DNA from: Streptomyces sp. H27-C3 | GTDB taxonomy: Bacteria; Actinomycetota; Actinomycetes; Streptomycetales; Streptomycetaceae | Length of the DNA: 64,000 nt | Direction: 5' to 3' | Assembly (NCBI RefSeq): GCF_030063415.1 | Contig: NZ_JASITA010000022.1 | Span: forward strand, 1-64,000 | In this document: positions 62,156 through 64,000 of the stretch, piece by piece | Numbering within the stretch: the stretch's first letter is position 1 | Layout: every line of letters begins with the position of its first letter | Position numbers and translations under genes: made by a program | Notes under the pieces: generated by a model | Told to the model about the DNA's origin: nothing | What the model saw: the letters and a program-made list of their open reading frames with translations, nothing else | Database searches by the model: none

Positions 62156-63125
62156 GCTGGTCCTTTGGGGCGGGTCGTCGGGCGAGGGCATCATCCTCGC
62201 GCCGAACGCCCCGGTAGTGGACGCCGCGCACCGGGCCGGTGTGCGGGTCCTCGGCAATGTCTTCCTGCCGCCCACCGCGTACGGCGGCGATCTGCGGTGG
62301 ACTCGCGAGCTGGTGCAGCGCGACGCGTTCGGCCGCTTCCCGATCGCCGACAAGCTGATCGAGGTGGCGCGGGCGTACGGCTTCGACGGCTGGTTCCTCA
62401 ACGGCGAGACGGGCGGCGGAGATCGCCAACTGGCCGCCGCTCTCAAGGAGTTCGTACGGGCGCTGTGCGCCGGGGCTCCCCAGCTGAGGATCACCTGGTA
62501 CGACGCCTTCAACTCCGACGGCCAGGTCGGCTGGCAGGGTGCGCTCAACGACAAGAACGCCGCGTTCTTCAAGGCGTCCCACACGATGTTCGTGGACTTC
62601 CGCTGGAGCGCGGCGGGGCTCGACGCCGGTCACGGTGGAGGTCACGGTCACGGGCCCCGGCGGAGTACGGCGGATACCGGGCGCGACCGTGCGTACCGGC
62701 GACGGGTGGACCACCTCATCGGTCCCGTTGCCGCGCGGCGCCGTGCACGCGCTGGGTTTGCGGCTGACCGGCACCGGAACGGGCACCGGCGGGGCCTGAC
62801 GGCTGGGCGCCCTGTCCGTGCGGGCCGGATCCGCGCCCACCCCCGGCAGCCCCACCGGGGTACGTGTCGAGGCCGCCCGCGTCCTCGCGCCCGGTGCGGC
62901 GGAGCTGCGACTGCGCCGGCAGGCGGCCGCGGACGCGCGCCACTACGAGGTGCACAGGTGCTCCCCGGCGGCGGGCGGCGTTTCCTCGGCGGCACGGCGG
63001 GCATCGCGTACTACGTTGCCTCGCTGCGCCGCACGTCGAGCGAGGCGGCCACCTCGCTGGAAGTGCGCGCCACCGGTCAGTTGCTGACCTCATCGCGTCC
63101 CGCCCCGGTCACCCACACCTGGTAG
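62156..63125 (+). pseudogene. GH85 endo-beta-N-acetylglucosaminidase remnant
   Basis: Barrel sequence of a GH85 ENGase is readable from about 62156: LWGGSSGEGIILAPNAPVVDAAHRAGVRVLGNVFLPPTAYGGDL, YGFDGWFLNGETGGG (catalytic Asn-x-Glu region) and FVDFRWSAAGL. Then it jumps near 62625 to C-terminal domain sequence (TPVTVEVTVTGPGG) in another frame. A TGA at 62797 replaces an expected Trp codon. Another frameshift occurs near 62957, and the last part (RRFLGGTAGIAYYVASLRRTSSEAATSLEVRA) ends THTW at 63125. The N-terminal part is replaced by the transposase remnant. ENGases cut the chitobiose core of N-glycans. Confidence 0.85.
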
Positions 63126-63166
63126 TCACCCCCACCTTCTCGTCCCAGAACATCGGAGCCACCCTC

Positions 63167-64000
63167 ATGCACGACGACCGAAGCATCGTCGAACACCGCC
63201 TGCGCCGCGTGCTCAAGGACCGCATCCAGCCGGCCGTCCACTCCACGCCCGTCCCGCTGACCATCGAGCGGTGGGAGGCGCCGGGCGAGCCCGTCCCGGT
63301 CGCGGAGGGCCTGGCTGCCACGTACGGTCCGGCCGCCGCGGGTGACCTGTGGGGCCCGGCCTGGGGCACCACCTGGTTCAAGGTCACCGGGCAGGTCCCG
63401 GCCGAGTGGCGCGGGCGCACCGTCGAGGCCGTCATCGATCTCGGCTTCGACCGGCAGATGCCCGGCTTCCAGTGCGAGGGCCTGATCTACCGGCAGGACG
63501 GGGAGGCGGTGAAGGCCCTCAACCCGCGCAACGACTGGGTGCGGATCGGCGAACCGGCCGTCGGAGGCGAGGAGGTCCTGCTGTACGTCGAGGCGTCCTC
63601 CAACCCCGTCCTGGTCGACCACGCGCCGACGTACGAGGGTGACAGGCTCACCTCGGGCGACAAGCCGCTCTACCGCGTCGAGCGGATGGACCTCACGGTC
63701 TTCGAGACCGAGGTGTGGGAGCTGGTCCAGGACCTGGAGGTGCTCGGCTCCCTGATGACGGAGCTGTCGCAGGGCGACGCCCGGCGCTGGGAGATCCTGC
63801 GGGCGATCGAGCGCTGTCTGGACGCCGTGGACCTGACGGACGTGCCGGGCACGGCGGCGGCGGCCCGCGCGGAGCTGGCCGGGGTACTGGCCGCCCCCGC
63901 GAACGCGTCGGCCCACCGCATCAGCGCGATCGGGCACGCCCACATCGACTCGGCGTGGCTGTGGCCGCTGCGTGAGACGGTGCGCAAGGTGGCGCGTACG
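63167..64000 (+). CDS. GH38 alpha-mannosidase, N-terminal part
   Basis: Open from ATG 63167 to the window end (278 codons), so the protein is incomplete here. N-terminal domain (DLWGPAWGTTWFKVTGQVPAEWRGR, DLGFDRQMPGFQCEGLIYRQDG, LYVEASSNPV) followed by the catalytic start ISAIGHAHIDSAWLWPLRETVRK, in which His-x-Asp binds zinc. It would remove alpha-mannose from N-glycans. Directly follows the ruined ENGase gene; together they would have formed a glycan-degradation pair. No frame lesion is seen in the part present. Confidence 0.93.
   Translation, partial: MHDDRSIVEHRLRRVLKDRIQPAVHSTPVPLTIERWEAPGEPVPVAEGLAATYGPAAAGDLWGPAWGTTWFKVTGQVPAEWRGRTVEAVIDLGFDRQMPGFQCEGLIYRQDGEAVKALNPRNDWVRIGEPAVGGEEVLLYVEASSNPVLVDHAPTYEGDRLTSGDKPLYRVERMDLTVFETEVWELVQDLEVLGSLMTELSQGDARRWEILRAIERCLDAVDLTDVPGTAAAARAELAGVLAAPANASAHRISAIGHAHIDSAWLWPLRETVRKVART

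Overview
The window is a piece of a Streptomyces-like chromosome. Evidence is the very high GC content with GC-biased third codon positions, frequent GTG starts, ATGA-type stop/start overlaps, mycothiol- and F420-type enzymes, a SpoIIE-type phosphatase with PAS, GAF and ATPase domains, and a SAV2148-type HEPN protein. I see no rRNA, tRNA, CRISPR array, prophage or complete insertion sequence. Most of it reads as ordinary core chromosome, broken by a few patches of gene decay.

Layout. 1-1.7 kb: the N-terminus of a proline-rich protein and the wreck of a secreted S8 peptidase. 1.8-10.2 kb: a TrmB/LuxR-type regulator, a DUF456 membrane protein, a PPOX/F420 protein, an Ada-AlkA fusion, RsgA with a possible leader peptide, a SpoIIE phosphatase and a short AlkB-like oxygenase. 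10.3-15.4 kb: mutA-mutB-meaB, the methylmalonyl-CoA mutase operon. 15.7-23.7 kb: a two-component system with a minisatellite-encoded tail, a frameshifted VOC gene, a BrkB-type membrane protein, an AidB-like acyl-CoA dehydrogenase, a GAF-domain regulator and a GNAT enzyme.

23.9-33.4 kb is an assimilatory sulfur operon: a cysteine-containing leader peptide, then sulfite reductase, a zinc-ribbon micro-protein, cysH, cysC, cysD, cysN, a sulfonate-type ABC transporter and a sirohydrochlorin chelatase that supplies the siroheme pathway. 33.5-44.5 kb: a mycothiol-type oxidoreductase, a ketopantoate reductase-like protein, small proteins, an intact secreted subtilase, an MMPL transporter, a macrolide-type glycosyltransferase behind a palindromic operator, and a sugar ABC importer.

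44.6-50 kb: a phosphotransferase, a DEDD-type exonuclease, a HEPN-domain protein and a copper amine oxidase that appears split into two secreted polypeptides. 50-58.7 kb: glgX, an MFS transporter, treY and treZ, the route from glycogen or maltodextrin to trehalose, with a decayed MMPL/GNAT patch between treY and treZ. 58.9-64 kb: an M24 peptidase, a nucleoside-kinase-like protein, two VOC proteins, a transposase remnant joined to a ruined GH85 endoglycosidase, and the start of an intact GH38 alpha-mannosidase.

The best leads for something under-described are the split amine oxidase with an altered cofactor motif, the HEPN-exonuclease pair, the sulfur-operon leader and zinc-ribbon micro-protein, the 10-bp phased repeats upstream of the GAF regulator, and repeat-encoded C-terminal tails on three different proteins.
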